DNA from: Pseudomarimonas arenosa
GTDB taxonomy: Bacteria; Pseudomonadota; Gammaproteobacteria; Xanthomonadales; Xanthomonadaceae
DNA length: 64,000 nucleotides
Assembly: GCF_014841215.1 (NCBI RefSeq)
Contig: NZ_JACYTR010000005.1
Span: 1-64,000 of the forward strand
Direction of reading: 5' to 3'
Position 1 is the first letter of the stretch. Every line of letters begins with the position of its first letter. Shown here piece by piece: positions 9,210-18,307 of the stretch. Under the pieces are notes generated by a model, which saw nothing but the letters and a program-made list of their open reading frames with translations, did not search any database and was not told the DNA's origin. The translations under genes and the position numbers were made by a program.

Positions 9210-9719
9210 ATGAGCGACGCGCTGCAACTGTACTTTGCCTACGGCTCCAATATGCTCAGTCGTCGGCTGCAGGCGCCGGATCGTGCGCCCTCAGCGTTAG
9301 CGCTGGCGGTGGCCAGCCTGCCCGGCCATCGATTGCGCTTTGACAAACGCGGCCAGGATGGCTCGGGGAAATGCGATGCTGAGTTCAGCGCTGTCGAGCA
9401 GGACTGCGTGCATGGTGTGGTGTACCAAATCGATCCAGCGCACTGGCCGGCCCTGGATCGGGCCGAGGGCCTGGGGCGGGGCTATCGGCGGGCGATGGTC
9501 GAGGTGCGAAGTGCGACGCAGTCGCTGCAATGCCTGACCTATCTTGCCACCGACAAACACCCAGACCTGCTCCCCTTCGACTGGTACAAAGCCCTGGTGC
9601 TGGCCGGCGCCGAACAGCACGACCTGCCACTGGATTATCGACGCTGGCTGCATGAGGTGCCCTGCCTGGCCGACCCCGATCGCGCACGCCACGCGCTGAA
9701 TATGACTTTGTTGGAATGA
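9210..9719 (+). CDS. Gamma-glutamylcyclotransferase-like (AIG2/GGCT fold) protein
   Basis: 169 residues. The N-terminal YFAYGSNMLSRRL is the hallmark glycine-rich substrate loop of the gamma-glutamylcyclotransferase superfamily. DRAEGLGRGYRR carries the conserved acidic residue of the LDxxEG motif, expected to be the catalytic glutamate. Family members release 5-oxoproline from gamma-glutamyl amides and act in the cytosol. The gene starts 37 bases after the hairpin at 9141-9172 and appears to be a stand-alone unit. The family is clear; the exact substrate is not. Confidence 0.88.
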   Translation: MSDALQLYFAYGSNMLSRRLQAPDRAPSALALAVASLPGHRLRFDKRGQDGSGKCDAEFSAVEQDCVHGVVYQIDPAHWPALDRAEGLGRGYRRAMVEVRSATQSLQCLTYLATDKHPDLLPFDWYKALVLAGAEQHDLPLDYRRWLHEVPCLADPDRARHALNMTLLE

Positions 9720-9762
9720 CTTGGCAGGTCGGTTGACTTGGCCGTCTTGACGATCGACCGCT

Positions 9763-9822
9763 GTAGGGTGGGCCTGTGGCCCACCGTCAGCACCCACGAT
9801 GGCTGGCGCGGCCTACCCTACA
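9763..9822. repeat. Single REP/BIME-type palindromic element
   Basis: Begins GTAGGGTGGGCC TGT GGCCCACC (8-bp stem, 3-base loop) and ends with a second, decayed arm finishing CTACCCTAC. The same doublet, better conserved, forms the 106-bp tandem array at 21965-22922. It lies in the gap between the converging genes ending at 9719 and 9863. Confidence 0.75.
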
Positions 9823-9862
9823 AGTCGGTCTGGGGGAATCGACTGCGGGCAAGGATTCTTTC

Positions 9863-10294
9863 CTAGGCCACCTGTTTCCACACCTGCTCTTTCTGCCGTC
9901 GCTCGCTGTTGAGCCGGCGATTCTGCGCCAGCAGATCGAAACGCAGTGTATTGCGACGCTCGCTGCCATCGCGGCGCACCGACTTGCGCTCATCACGCAA
10001 CGGACGGTAGTAGCAGCGACAGGGCGGCGCTTGCTGACCGTCGGCTTGCAGCGCAACGGTGTCCTCAATGGCCAGTCGCTGACCGGCCAGGCGTCGCGCC
10101 GTGCTGCACTGACAACCGTTGCCATGCAGCTGCCACACCGGGCTGATTCGACCGCCCTGACGCTTCGGATCGATGATTCGGGTCATGCTTGGACGGCGTG
10201 CCTTGGCCCGCTGACGGGCGCGCAAGGCGCTCTGGTGCATATGGATGGCCATGGTCACGCCGGCAACCAGCAACAGCAGCATCACAACGCTCAT
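9863..10294 (-). CDS. Small membrane-anchored hypothetical protein, Arg-rich
   Basis: 143 residues from the ATG at 10294, preceded by GGTGGAG at good spacing; a GTG at 10306 in the same frame is possible but less likely. The first 20 residues (MSVVMLLLLVAGVTMAIHMH) form a transmembrane segment. The rest is cytosol-like and strongly basic, with several Cys (CQC, CRC) and RR pairs (RKSVRRDGSERR). It does not match a family I recognise. It lies on the same strand 82 bases downstream of the response regulator gene and might be co-transcribed. Function unknown. Confidence 0.6.
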   Translation of the reverse strand: MSVVMLLLLVAGVTMAIHMHQSALRARQRAKARRPSMTRIIDPKRQGGRISPVWQLHGNGCQCSTARRLAGQRLAIEDTVALQADGQQAPPCRCYYRPLRDERKSVRRDGSERRNTLRFDLLAQNRRLNSERRQKEQVWKQVA

Positions 10295-10376
10295 TTCGTT
10301 CTCCACCTGTTGGCTTGGCGAGCAGTGTGGACGCCGAATGTGCAGAGAGAATGGAGAACGTGGCAGCGACTCAGAC

Positions 10377-11081
10377 TCAGCCGACGAACTTGTAGCCGAC
10401 GCCGTACACCGACTCGATCGGCTGGCTGTCCGGGGTCACCTCCTGCAGTTTGCGCCGCAGGTTCTTGATATGGCTGTCGATGGTGCGATCGCTGACCACG
10501 TGGTCGTCAACGTAGACCGTGTCCAACAGCTGCGAGCGCGAATACACCCGACCGGGCCGTTTGCCCAGGGTGCGGAGCAGCCGAAACTCCACCGGTGTCA
10601 ACTCCAGTGCGGTGCCATGCCAGCGCGCCTCGAAGCAGTCTTCATCGAGCTGCAGCGGCGAGCCGGGGGTTGCCTCGCGCCAGGCAATCGAGCGCCGCAG
10701 CAGGGCGCGCACTCGCGCCGCCACCTCGGCGGCGTGGAACGGTTTGCACACGTAGTCATCGGCGCCAATGTCGAGGCCGCGCAATCGATCGGCCTCTTCG
10801 GCCCGGGCAGTGATCATGATCAACGGCACGGTGCTGAATGCACGAATTTCCTTGCAGATGGCAAAGCCATCGCCACCGGGCAAGACCAGATCCAGCAGCA
10901 CCACGGTGGGCGCATGCTCACGCACCCAGGCCACCACGCCGGCGCCTTCTGCCAGCACCGTGGTCTGGAATCCGGCCTCATGCAGCGTATCCTGCAGCAG
11001 CAGGGCCAGCGCCGGCTCATCTTCGACAATCAAGCAATGCCGCTCGCGGTCGGCTTGTTCAGCGGCTGCAGACTGAGTCAC
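10377..11081 (-). CDS. OmpR/PhoB-family response regulator, BaeR-like
   Basis: 234 residues. A receiver domain (residues about 16-130) has the acidic pair in CLIVEDEP, the phospho-acceptor Asp in VVLLDLVLPGGDG, the Thr in MITARAEE and the Lys in DDYVCKPF. A winged-helix DNA-binding domain follows (about 140-232), with ELTPVEFRLLRTL, VVSDRTIDSHIKNLRRKL and YGVGYKF. The C-terminal domain most resembles BaeR. No sensor kinase gene is adjacent on the same strand; the nearest is the hybrid kinase at 11809, divergent and behind a YfiR-like gene, so this looks like an orphan regulator or one with a distant partner. The downstream small membrane protein may be in its transcript. Confidence 0.93.
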   Translation of the reverse strand: MTQSAAAEQADRERHCLIVEDEPALALLLQDTLHEAGFQTTVLAEGAGVVAWVREHAPTVVLLDLVLPGGDGFAICKEIRAFSTVPLIMITARAEEADRLRGLDIGADDYVCKPFHAAEVAARVRALLRRSIAWREATPGSPLQLDEDCFEARWHGTALELTPVEFRLLRTLGKRPGRVYSRSQLLDTVYVDDHVVSDRTIDSHIKNLRRKLQEVTPDSQPIESVYGVGYKFVG

Positions 11082-11221
11082 GATGTCCGCCTCTCCTTAG
11101 TTCCTCCACGATCTGAGCGCATTATGTCAGAGCGGGGAATAGGCCCCGATAGCGAGACCGCACGATTGCCTGCCGACCGCCGCCACTGCCAGCTGCTGCG
11201 CCTGCCCGGGATCGTGCGGTG

Positions 11222-11812
11222 ATGCGCGCGGTTCGCCGGCCGCGACGGCCCTGGGCTTGGCTGCTGATCTGCGGTCTCGCGCTCAGTCTCGGCCTGGCCG
11301 GCGCCAAGGTTCAGGCCGACAGCTACGATGATCGACGCGTGCGCACTGCGGCACGACTGATGCGCGCCTTGCTGTCGGCCGATGAGCAGTTGCCGAGCAA
11401 GCAGTCCGACGAGGGCCTGCTGGAAGTCTGGGTGTGGAGCGACCGGCCGCGCGATGCCGAGCCTCTGCTGCCCTTGATCGCGCCGCCCGGTAATGGGCCT
11501 CGGGCCCTGGTGCGCGGCATGAAGATCCAGCTCAGTCTGGTCAGTGATCTGCCCGACGCAGCGGTCGCTGCGCCGATGGCGATCTTCCTGGCCCAGCCGC
11601 TGGACGATCCGAGTTTTGCTCGCTTGCTGGCCTGGTGCATTGAGCACGGCGTCATCCTGTACTCACCGTTCGAAGGCGATGTCGAGCGCGGCGCCACCGC
11701 GGGCGTGTCCGTGCAGGCCAAGGTCCAGCCCTTCGTCAATCTCAGCACCCTGCGCAGTTCCGGCATCATCCTGCGCCAGTTCTATCTCGACCACTCGCGG
11801 GCACAGCCATGA
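11222..11812 (+). CDS. YfiR-family periplasmic protein (DUF4154)
   Basis: 196 residues from the ATG at 11222 (a GTG at 11219 is directly before it). An arginine-rich n-region and hydrophobic stretch (WLLICGLALSLGLAGAKVQA) form a signal peptide. The mature part shows the YfiR-like pattern: VRTAARLMRALL, FLAQPLDDPSFARLL, and an end block VQAKVQPFVNLSTLRSSGI. YfiR in Pseudomonas is a periplasmic repressor of a diguanylate cyclase; members of this broader family are often coded next to hybrid kinases and TonB-dependent receptors, as here. The stop codon overlaps the start of the hybrid kinase by 4 bases, which indicates translational coupling. It may sense a periplasmic signal for that kinase (inference). 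Confidence 0.8.
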   Translation: MRAVRRPRRPWAWLLICGLALSLGLAGAKVQADSYDDRRVRTAARLMRALLSADEQLPSKQSDEGLLEVWVWSDRPRDAEPLLPLIAPPGNGPRALVRGMKIQLSLVSDLPDAAVAAPMAIFLAQPLDDPSFARLLAWCIEHGVILYSPFEGDVERGATAGVSVQAKVQPFVNLSTLRSSGIILRQFYLDHSRAQP

Positions 11813-14800
11813 CCTCGCGCGCCTCCTTGCTGGTCATGCTCAGCTTTGCCCTTTTGGCCCTGATTCTGGAGTCAGCCCTGGCGCTGTATTGGACCACCCT
11901 GCTCGAGCCACGGCTGCGCAGCGAGGCCGAATCCCAGGCGCAGGTGCTGGCCCAGGCGCAGGCCAGCGGCATCGCCCAGGCATTGGGTCTGGACGACCCG
12001 ACCGAACGCTCGCTGCAACTGGATGAGGTGATCGACAGCCTGCTCCTGTTGCGTGATCCGCGGCGCGACGATCCGTTCTTCCTGGCCCTGAACCTGACCC
12101 TTGACTACCAGCAACTAGATGCCGAGGCCGGCAGTCTGGATCGCCGCGCCGGCGAACCCGGGGCGCACGGCTTCCCGGTGCAGGCCGAGCTCTACCACCC
12201 CCACACCAGCGCCCTGATCGGCGTGGCTCAGTTCCAGGTCAGCGACGGCTTCTATCAGGCCTTCAGTGGCGACGTCCGACAGCAACTGTATGGCCAGGGC
12301 CTGTTTATTGCCGGCCTGCTGGTCCTGCTTGGCGGCGCCCTGGTCTGGCTGCTGCGGGTACTTGAGCAGCAGCAGCTGGCACGCCTGGCCGCGGAGCAGG
12401 CACTGGCCGCCAATGAGCTGAAGCTGCAGCATCTGATCGACAATCTCGACAACTACTTCGTTTACGGTCGCGATGCCGCTGGCCGGATCATCTCAGTCAG
12501 CGATTCGGTGCAACGGGTGATTGGGGTCGGGCCCGAGGAATTCGTCCGGCGGCGCGGCGATCTGCTCACCGACAACCCGATCAACCAGGCCTCATTGCAG
12601 CGTCTGCAACAGCCGCGCAGCGGCCTTAGCAGCCAGTTTGAGTTTGAAGTGCGCGACCCACAGGGTCAGCTGCACCGACTAGAATGCACCGAAGTGGCCG
12701 TGCTCGATGACAAGGGCCAGATCCGCGCCATCGACGGCATTGCCCGCGACGTCACCGAGCAACGTGCCCTGGAGGCCGAGTTGCGCCGCGCACGTGACCA
12801 GGCCGAAGCGGCCAGCCGCTCGAAGAGCCAGTTTCTGGCCAATATGAGTCATGAAATCCGCACGCCGATGAATGCGGTGATTGGCATGGCCACCCTGCTC
12901 GGCAAGTCGCCGCTGACTTCGCGCCAGCGCAGCCAGCTCAGTCAGCTGGAGGCCTCGGCGCGCATGCTGCTCGGCATCATCGACGATATCCTCGATTTGT
13001 CCCGCATCGAAGCTGGCCGGCTGAGCATCGTCAACAGCGAGTTCTCGCTCGACGAATTGCTCACCGACCTGACCGCCCTGGTCGGCCAGCGTGCGCGGGA
13101 CAAACAATTGGATGTGTTGATCGACTGCGACCCGGCAGTGCCCAGCCATCTGGTCGGCGATGCCATGCGCCTGCAACAGGTGCTGGTCAATCTGGTGGTC
13201 AACGCGATCAAGTTCACCGAGCAGGGCGCCATCGTGGTCGAGATCGGCCTGCTTGAGCAACGCGGCGATGCGCTACTGCTGCGCTTTGCCGTCCGCGACT
13301 CGGGTATCGGCATTCCAGCCGAGGCCTTGCCGCGGCTGTTCGAGCACTTCACCCAGATGGACGAATCCAGCACCCGTCAGCACGGCGGCGCCGGGCTTGG
13401 CCTGGCGATCAGCAAGCGACTGGTCGAACTGATGGGTGGCACGATTGGCGCCGAGAGCGAACCGGGCCGCGGCAGTACTTTCCACTTCAGTGCACGCTTC
13501 AAGGCAGCCCAGCCTGAACATGACGTTGCACCGACGCCACTGCGCGAGGGGCTGCGTGCCCTGGTCGTCGATGACAGCCCGATCGCACGGGACGTGTTCG
13601 GCCATATGCTGGAGTCTCTGCGCTTCGAGGTCAGCCTGACCGACAGCGCAGAGCGCGCGCTGGAACTGATCCAGCACAGCAGTACGCCGTTCGATCTACT
13701 ACTGATCGACTTCCGTCTGCCGGGCCAGAACGGTCTGGAGGCAGTGCGCGAACTGCGGCGACGCCGCTGTCTGCCGGCCTGCCTGATGGTTACCGCCTAC
13801 GGAGACGAAGGCCTGGCCGCCGAAGCTGAACGCAGTGGTATCGATGTCTTCCTGCACAAGCCGGTCAGTCCCTCGACCTTGTTCGATGCAGCGGTGCGCG
13901 CCATGCATCGTCAAGGCGGCCTGCCCGGCGAGGCGCCCGTCACGCAACCCCATGTTCAGGGAGGCCGCTTTGCGCCCGGCCAACGGGTGCTATTGGCCGA
14001 AGACAACGAGATCAATCGGCAGGTCGCTGGCGAGTTGCTAAGCGGGCTCGGCCTACAGGTGGTCATGGCCGAGAACGGCCGAATCGCGCTGGACAAACTG
14101 CGCACCACCCGCGTGGATCTGGTACTGATGGACGTGCAGATGCCCGAACTGGATGGCATCGAAGCCACCCGACTGATCAAACAGGACGCCAACTTGGCCA
14201 GGCTACCGGTGGTGGCGCTCACCGCGCATGCCATGGCCAGCGACCGTGAGCGTTTTCTGGCCGCCGGCATGGACGACTACCTGGCCAAGCCGATCGACGA
14301 GCGCGCCCTGATTCGCTCGCTGTCACGCTGGCTGCGGCGCGAACCCAGCACCGTGCTGCCAAGCGCCGAGCCAGCCAGCGCCAGCGGCAGCAATCTGCCG
14401 GCTTTGCCCGGCATCGATGTCGATGCTGCTCTGGCCCGGGTCAATGGCAAGCATGCGCTGTTACTGCGGCTGCTCCACGAGTTCCGCCAACGCCATCGCG
14501 ACAGCGCCCAACGCCTGGCGATGCAGGCGAAAGTCGATGTTGAGGCCGCCTTGGCGTTGGCCCACACCATCAAGGGCGCAGCCGCCACCCTGGGTGCGAT
14601 CGAAGTGGCCGAATCGGCACGCCAGCTGGAACAGGCGTTGCGCGCCGGCGAGGACAGCGCAGCGGCACTCGGCCACCTGGGCGGCGCGCTGCAGGCCTTG
14701 CAAGGCTTGCCCCTGGATGGCGCGGACAGCGACCAAGCGCCGCGCCACGGCGAGGTCTGCTGGCAAGAGACAGTCAGCGCGCTGGAGGCGGCCTTGGAGG

Positions 14801-14982
14801 CCCGACGTTTCGATGCTGCGCGCCTGGCCGAACAGCTGCTGTCCGATCTGCCGGCAGCCTTGAGTCGCTCGACCGAGGGTGAGGCGCTGCGCAGTGCGAT
14901 GCAACGTCTGGATCTGCAGCAGGCCAATACCGAATTGCAACGATTGAAGCTGCGCCTGGCGCAGCAGGAGCTGTCGCCGTGA
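11809..14982 (+). CDS. Hybrid sensor histidine kinase (TM-sensor-PAS-HisKA-HATPase-REC-REC-HPt)
   Basis: 1057 residues. Two transmembrane segments (about residues 5-25 and 160-184) frame a periplasmic sensor of about 135 residues. A PAS domain (205-325) leads to HisKA with phospho-acceptor His348 (FLANMSHEIRTPMNAVIG), then a HATPase with DSGIGI and GGAGLGLAISKRL. Two receiver domains follow, with Asp634 (LLIDFRLPG) and Asp775 (LVLMDVQMPELDG), then an HPt domain with His919 (ALAHTIKGAAATLGA). All phosphorelay residues are present. The gene overlaps its neighbours by 4 bases on both sides, between the YfiR-like gene and a REC-GGDEF gene, so the likely output is phosphotransfer from HPt to that diguanylate cyclase's receiver. 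Confidence 0.95.
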   Translation: MTSRASLLVMLSFALLALILESALALYWTTLLEPRLRSEAESQAQVLAQAQASGIAQALGLDDPTERSLQLDEVIDSLLLLRDPRRDDPFFLALNLTLDYQQLDAEAGSLDRRAGEPGAHGFPVQAELYHPHTSALIGVAQFQVSDGFYQAFSGDVRQQLYGQGLFIAGLLVLLGGALVWLLRVLEQQQLARLAAEQALAANELKLQHLIDNLDNYFVYGRDAAGRIISVSDSVQRVIGVGPEEFVRRRGDLLTDNPINQASLQRLQQPRSGLSSQFEFEVRDPQGQLHRLECTEVAVLDDKGQIRAIDGIARDVTEQRALEAELRRARDQAEAASRSKSQFLANMSHEIRTPMNAVIGMATLLGKSPLTSRQRSQLSQLEASARMLLGIIDDILDLSRIEAGRLSIVNSEFSLDELLTDLTALVGQRARDKQLDVLIDCDPAVPSHLVGDAMRLQQVLVNLVVNAIKFTEQGAIVVEIGLLEQRGDALLLRFAVRDSGIGIPAEALPRLFEHFTQMDESSTRQHGGAGLGLAISKRLVELMGGTIGAESEPGRGSTFHFSARFKAAQPEHDVAPTPLREGLRALVVDDSPIARDVFGHMLESLRFEVSLTDSAERALELIQHSSTPFDLLLIDFRLPGQNGLEAVRELRRRRCLPACLMVTAYGDEGLAAEAERSGIDVFLHKPVSPSTLFDAAVRAMHRQGGLPGEAPVTQPHVQGGRFAPGQRVLLAEDNEINRQVAGELLSGLGLQVVMAENGRIALDKLRTTRVDLVLMDVQMPELDGIEATRLIKQDANLARLPVVALTAHAMASDRERFLAAGMDDYLAKPIDERALIRSLSRWLRREPSTVLPSAEPASASGSNLPALPGIDVDAALARVNGKHALLLRLLHEFRQRHRDSAQRLAMQAKVDVEAALALAHTIKGAAATLGAIEVAESARQLEQALRAGEDSAAALGHLGGALQALQGLPLDGADSDQAPRHGEVCWQETVSALEAALEARRFDAARLAEQLLSDLPAALSRSTEGEALRSAMQRLDLQQANTELQRLKLRLAQQELSP

Positions 14983-15929
14983 CTGCCGACACGACCTGGG
15001 CCACCCCTGCGCGCATTCTGATCGTCGACGATGAGCCGCTGAACATCCAGGTGTTGGCCGAGGCACTGGGCGACGACTACGACGTGCGCTTCACCACTCG
15101 CGCCGATGAGGTGACGACGCTGGCCTGTCGGCTGCCGCTGGACCTGATCCTGCTCGATCTGGTGATGCCCGGCCGACATGGGCTTGAGGTGTTGGCGGAA
15201 CTGCGTGCTGAGGCGGTTTGCCGCGACGTCCCGGTGATCATCGTCACGGCCATGAATGAGCTGGACAACGAAGAGGCCGGCCTGAATGCCGGCGCGGTCG
15301 ACTACATCACCAAACCGATCAGTCCGGCCATCGTTCGCGCCCGCGTACGCACCCATGTCGAGCTAAAACGGCAACGCGATCAACTGGCCCAGCTGGCCGA
15401 GATCGATGGTCTGACCGGCATCGCCAACCGGCGCCGCTTCGACCGCGAGCTGCAGCTGCGCTGGCATGCCGCGCAGCGCCACGGCGACACTCTGTGCCTG
15501 ATGCTCGGTGACGTCGATCACTTCAAGCAGTACAACGATCACTTCGGACACGGTCCGGGCGACCAGTGCTTGAAGCATGTGGCCGCGGCGCTGGCGCAAG
15601 GCGCCGCGCGCACCGATGATCTGGTCGCCCGCTATGGCGGCGAAGAGTTCGCCGTGATCAGTCGGGCCGAGGACAGCGCTGCCCAGGCACAACGCATGCT
15701 GAGCGCGATTGCCGAATTGCAACTGCCGCATCCTTTATCGTCTGCCGGCCCTTATGTCAGCCTCAGCCTCGGCGTGCTCGACGTGCGACCGCGCCCCGAA
15801 CTCAGCATTGATGCCGCCCTGGCCGCCGTCGATACCCTGCTCTATCAAGCCAAACGCCAAGGACGACGCCAAGCCATGCTGCGCCACTACGACCATGACG
15901 CCATCACCCCCCTGCGCGCCGGAGGCTGA
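14979..15929 (+). CDS. REC-GGDEF response regulator, diguanylate cyclase
   Basis: 316 residues, GTG start overlapping the kinase stop codon (GTGA). A receiver domain (about 8-125) has ILIVDDEPLNIQ, the phospho-Asp in LILLDLVMPGRHG and the Lys in DYITKPI. The GGDEF domain (about 140-305) has the active-site motif RYGGEEF near residues 218-224, and an RxxD inhibitory site (RTDD) five residues before GGEEF, so it should be both active and product-inhibited. It makes c-di-GMP. Its place directly after a hybrid kinase with an HPt domain suggests activation by that relay. c-di-GMP could in turn influence EPS through a Clp-like regulator (see the operator at 40877). Confidence 0.95.
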   Translation: MTADTTWATPARILIVDDEPLNIQVLAEALGDDYDVRFTTRADEVTTLACRLPLDLILLDLVMPGRHGLEVLAELRAEAVCRDVPVIIVTAMNELDNEEAGLNAGAVDYITKPISPAIVRARVRTHVELKRQRDQLAQLAEIDGLTGIANRRRFDRELQLRWHAAQRHGDTLCLMLGDVDHFKQYNDHFGHGPGDQCLKHVAAALAQGAARTDDLVARYGGEEFAVISRAEDSAAQAQRMLSAIAELQLPHPLSSAGPYVSLSLGVLDVRPRPELSIDAALAAVDTLLYQAKRQGRRQAMLRHYDHDAITPLRAGG

Positions 15930-15930
15930 C

Positions 15931-17877
15931 ATGCTCAACGCCCTGATCTCGCATCAATCGGATCGACTCTGGACTCGACGCTGGTCGGTAGCTTTGCTGT
16001 CGACCGCGCTGTGCACACTGCCATGCGTGACGCAGGCGCAGGAGGAAGACCTCGATCAGTTGCTGGAACTGCTGGCCGAGGAGACCGAGCTCGCCACCCG
16101 CAGCCGACAGAATGCCGACTACGTGCCCGGCATCATCACCGTGCTGCACGCCGACGAAGCGCGCCTGCTTGGCGCCCGCACCGCGCTTGAAGCGCTGGCC
16201 TTCGTGCCCGGCATCGACATCAGTCGCGACCAGTATGGATCGCCGGCACTGAGGGTGCGCAGCGTCGATTTCTTCTTCAACAGCGGCAATGTGAAAGTGC
16301 TGGTCGACGGACTGCCGATTTCACGCGAGGCCGCGTTCCAGAATGGCAGCGTGCTGTTGACGCCGATCGAACAGATCGAGCGGATCGAACTGATTCGCGG
16401 TCCAGGTTCTGGCGTGCATGGCGACTTCGCCTATATGGGCCTGGTCAATCTGATCACCCGCCATCAGGGCAATGCTGCCTCGATCGGCGTCGGGCGCGGA
16501 GATCGTCGCAGCATCGTCGCCCACTTTGCCCATCGTGCCGAGACCAATGAGGTTTCGCTGAGCGGCAATGTCTCCAGCTGGGAAAGCGACCGCTACGACA
16601 CCACCGATGCGCTGGACAACGATGAGCAGCGTCGGATGTTGAACCTGAAGCTGGCGCTGCGCGATCTGTCATTCAAGCTGGTGGCCTTGGACCGCGACTG
16701 GCAAGGGCTCAGGCGGATCAATCCGCGCCCCGGCCAGCCACCACCGCCCTCGCCATTTGCCAGCAACCTGCAGAAGGAACGCAGCTATAACACTGAGCTT
16801 CGCTACAACTGGCTGAATCAGGACGACAACCGTGGTGCGCTCTGGCTACAGCGACAGCACAATGAATATGAGCGCCAGAACACCTTGTTCGAAGGACCTC
16901 GTACTGAGCTGGGTGGCGACTGGTCGTACCGACTCGGCCGCCATCGACTGTTGCTGCAGGCGCAATGGGCACGACTGGGTATCGATAGCGCCGTCAGCCG
17001 GCAAGGCCCGGCGGCCGGCGAGACCATTGACAGCCGCGACATGCGCTCTCTCGTGCTGCAGGATCAGGTCGATCTTAACGACAGGTTTCAGATTACCGCA
17101 GGGGTGCGCTACGACGAGCTGCAGGATATCGACTCCGAACTTACGCCGCGACTCGCTGCGGTCTGGCAGATCAGCGATCATCACTTGTTGAAAGCACAGT
17201 ATGCCGAGGGCTTTCGATCGCCCACCGTCAACGAGCAATTCGTCGACGGCCAGAGCATCGGCCGTCGCGAGTTCGAGAAGATCGAAACCCGCGAGATCGG
17301 CTACGTCTATCGACGCCCGAACACCGTGTTTCGCGCCACCGGCTTTTCCAACCGGATCAGCGACCTGCTGTTTCCGCCGTTCAATCAGTTCTTTGAGCAG
17401 AACCTGGGCATTCGTGCACAGGGGCTGGAGTTTGAACTGACCCATCAGCCCTGGCGCTGGCTGAAAGTGCAGGCGACATGGTCGACTGCCAACACGCTCG
17501 ATGATCGCGCGGCGGTGCGCCCACCCGACCAACCACTGCAAGGCTTCGGCGGGCCGAGCGTCGCCCAGCCGGAATCCCTGGGCAATCTCGCCCTGCTGTT
17601 CAACCAGGGCGAAGCCTGGTCGGGTGGCCTGCATTGGCAACATGTCGGTCGGCGCGCCGACCGCGGCATAGCCGGCTTCCAGGATGGCTACGATGTGCTC
17701 AATCTGGGCCTGAGCTATCGACCGCCCCGAGCACCGCGTCTGCGTCTCGACTGGGGCCTGCGCAATGCGCTGGAGGACGACGTTTTCTACATCGAAACCT
17801 CGCCCGGCGCCGGTTTGCAGTTGAACCGCTACCAGCACCGTGAGTGGAGCTTTGGCATTACCTGGTCGTTTGACTAG
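15931..17877 (+). CDS. TonB-dependent receptor of the YfiR/kinase/cyclase operon
   Basis: 648 residues from the ATG at 15931, one base after the stop of the cyclase gene. A signal peptide ends near CVTQAQ (about residue 35), then an acidic Leu-rich stretch, DYVPGI, a plug with VLVDGLPIS and RGPGSGVHGDFAYMGLVNLITR, and a barrel ending ITWSFD. It is a paralogue of the receptor at 4107-5963. Receptors of this group are coded with YfiR-like proteins and hybrid kinases, which suggests a combined uptake and sensing module rather than simple transport; this is inference. Its TAG stop lies inside the CTAG target duplication of a MITE, so the element inserted exactly at the stop codon and regenerated it. 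Confidence 0.92.
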   Translation: MLNALISHQSDRLWTRRWSVALLSTALCTLPCVTQAQEEDLDQLLELLAEETELATRSRQNADYVPGIITVLHADEARLLGARTALEALAFVPGIDISRDQYGSPALRVRSVDFFFNSGNVKVLVDGLPISREAAFQNGSVLLTPIEQIERIELIRGPGSGVHGDFAYMGLVNLITRHQGNAASIGVGRGDRRSIVAHFAHRAETNEVSLSGNVSSWESDRYDTTDALDNDEQRRMLNLKLALRDLSFKLVALDRDWQGLRRINPRPGQPPPPSPFASNLQKERSYNTELRYNWLNQDDNRGALWLQRQHNEYERQNTLFEGPRTELGGDWSYRLGRHRLLLQAQWARLGIDSAVSRQGPAAGETIDSRDMRSLVLQDQVDLNDRFQITAGVRYDELQDIDSELTPRLAAVWQISDHHLLKAQYAEGFRSPTVNEQFVDGQSIGRREFEKIETREIGYVYRRPNTVFRATGFSNRISDLLFPPFNQFFEQNLGIRAQGLEFELTHQPWRWLKVQATWSTANTLDDRAAVRPPDQPLQGFGGPSVAQPESLGNLALLFNQGEAWSGGLHWQHVGRRADRGIAGFQDGYDVLNLGLSYRPPRAPRLRLDWGLRNALEDDVFYIETSPGAGLQLNRYQHREWSFGITWSFD

Positions 17878-18307
17878 CCCGGGTATTTCATGAGGGGGCG
17901 CGGATGATCACCGAGGACTTTGCGCCGAGTGCAAGGCGCGACGAGCCCAAGTGGTGGGCCCACTTGGGCGAGATCGGGACGCAGTCCCGCGTAGCTGCGA
18001 CAGCAGCCGACCGAGCGTAGCGAAGGCGCAGGCTACGAAGTAGCCGTTGCTGCGTAGCAGCCGACCGAGCGTAGCGAAGGCGCAGGCTACGAAGTAGCCG
18101 TTGCTGCGTAGCAGCCGAACAACGCCGCAATCGGCGCAAAAGACCTCAGGGCGAATGCCCTGCGTAGCCGCGCAGCGGCCGAATGAGGGCCGTGCCAGCG
18201 CCGAAAGATCGCCAACACTCTGTTATCTCAACACCATCGGTCGAAACTCTCGCCCCGCCTGGAATCGCCGGATCTTTCGGCGCGACCTCATGAAATATCC
18301 GGGCTAG
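17874..18307. mobile_element. Complete non-autonomous MITE with CTAG target duplication
   Basis: The 426-bp element (17878-18303) has 18-bp terminal inverted repeats, CCCGGGTATTTCATGAGG (17878-17895) and CCTCATGAAATATCCGGG (18286-18303), with one mismatch. It is bounded by CTAG on each side (17874-17877, 18304-18307). The second copy, at the window start, ends next to TTAA. Both fit the 4-bp YTAR target known for the IS5 subgroup, so an IS5-type transposase could have moved it (inference). No protein is encoded. Part of its left half is a 54-bp tandem duplication. Confidence 0.85.
18007..18114. repeat. Perfect 54-bp tandem duplication inside the MITE
   Basis: Two identical 54-bp copies abut (18007-18060 and 18061-18114). 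Each contains the self-complementary-looking blocks GCGTAGCGAAGGCGCAGGCTAC and so may fold. Identity of the copies suggests a recent duplication within the element. Confidence 0.85.

Noticed and set aside
17878-18303. Transposase gene within the MITE
   Set aside because: Only 426 bp, no open frame with transposase motifs.
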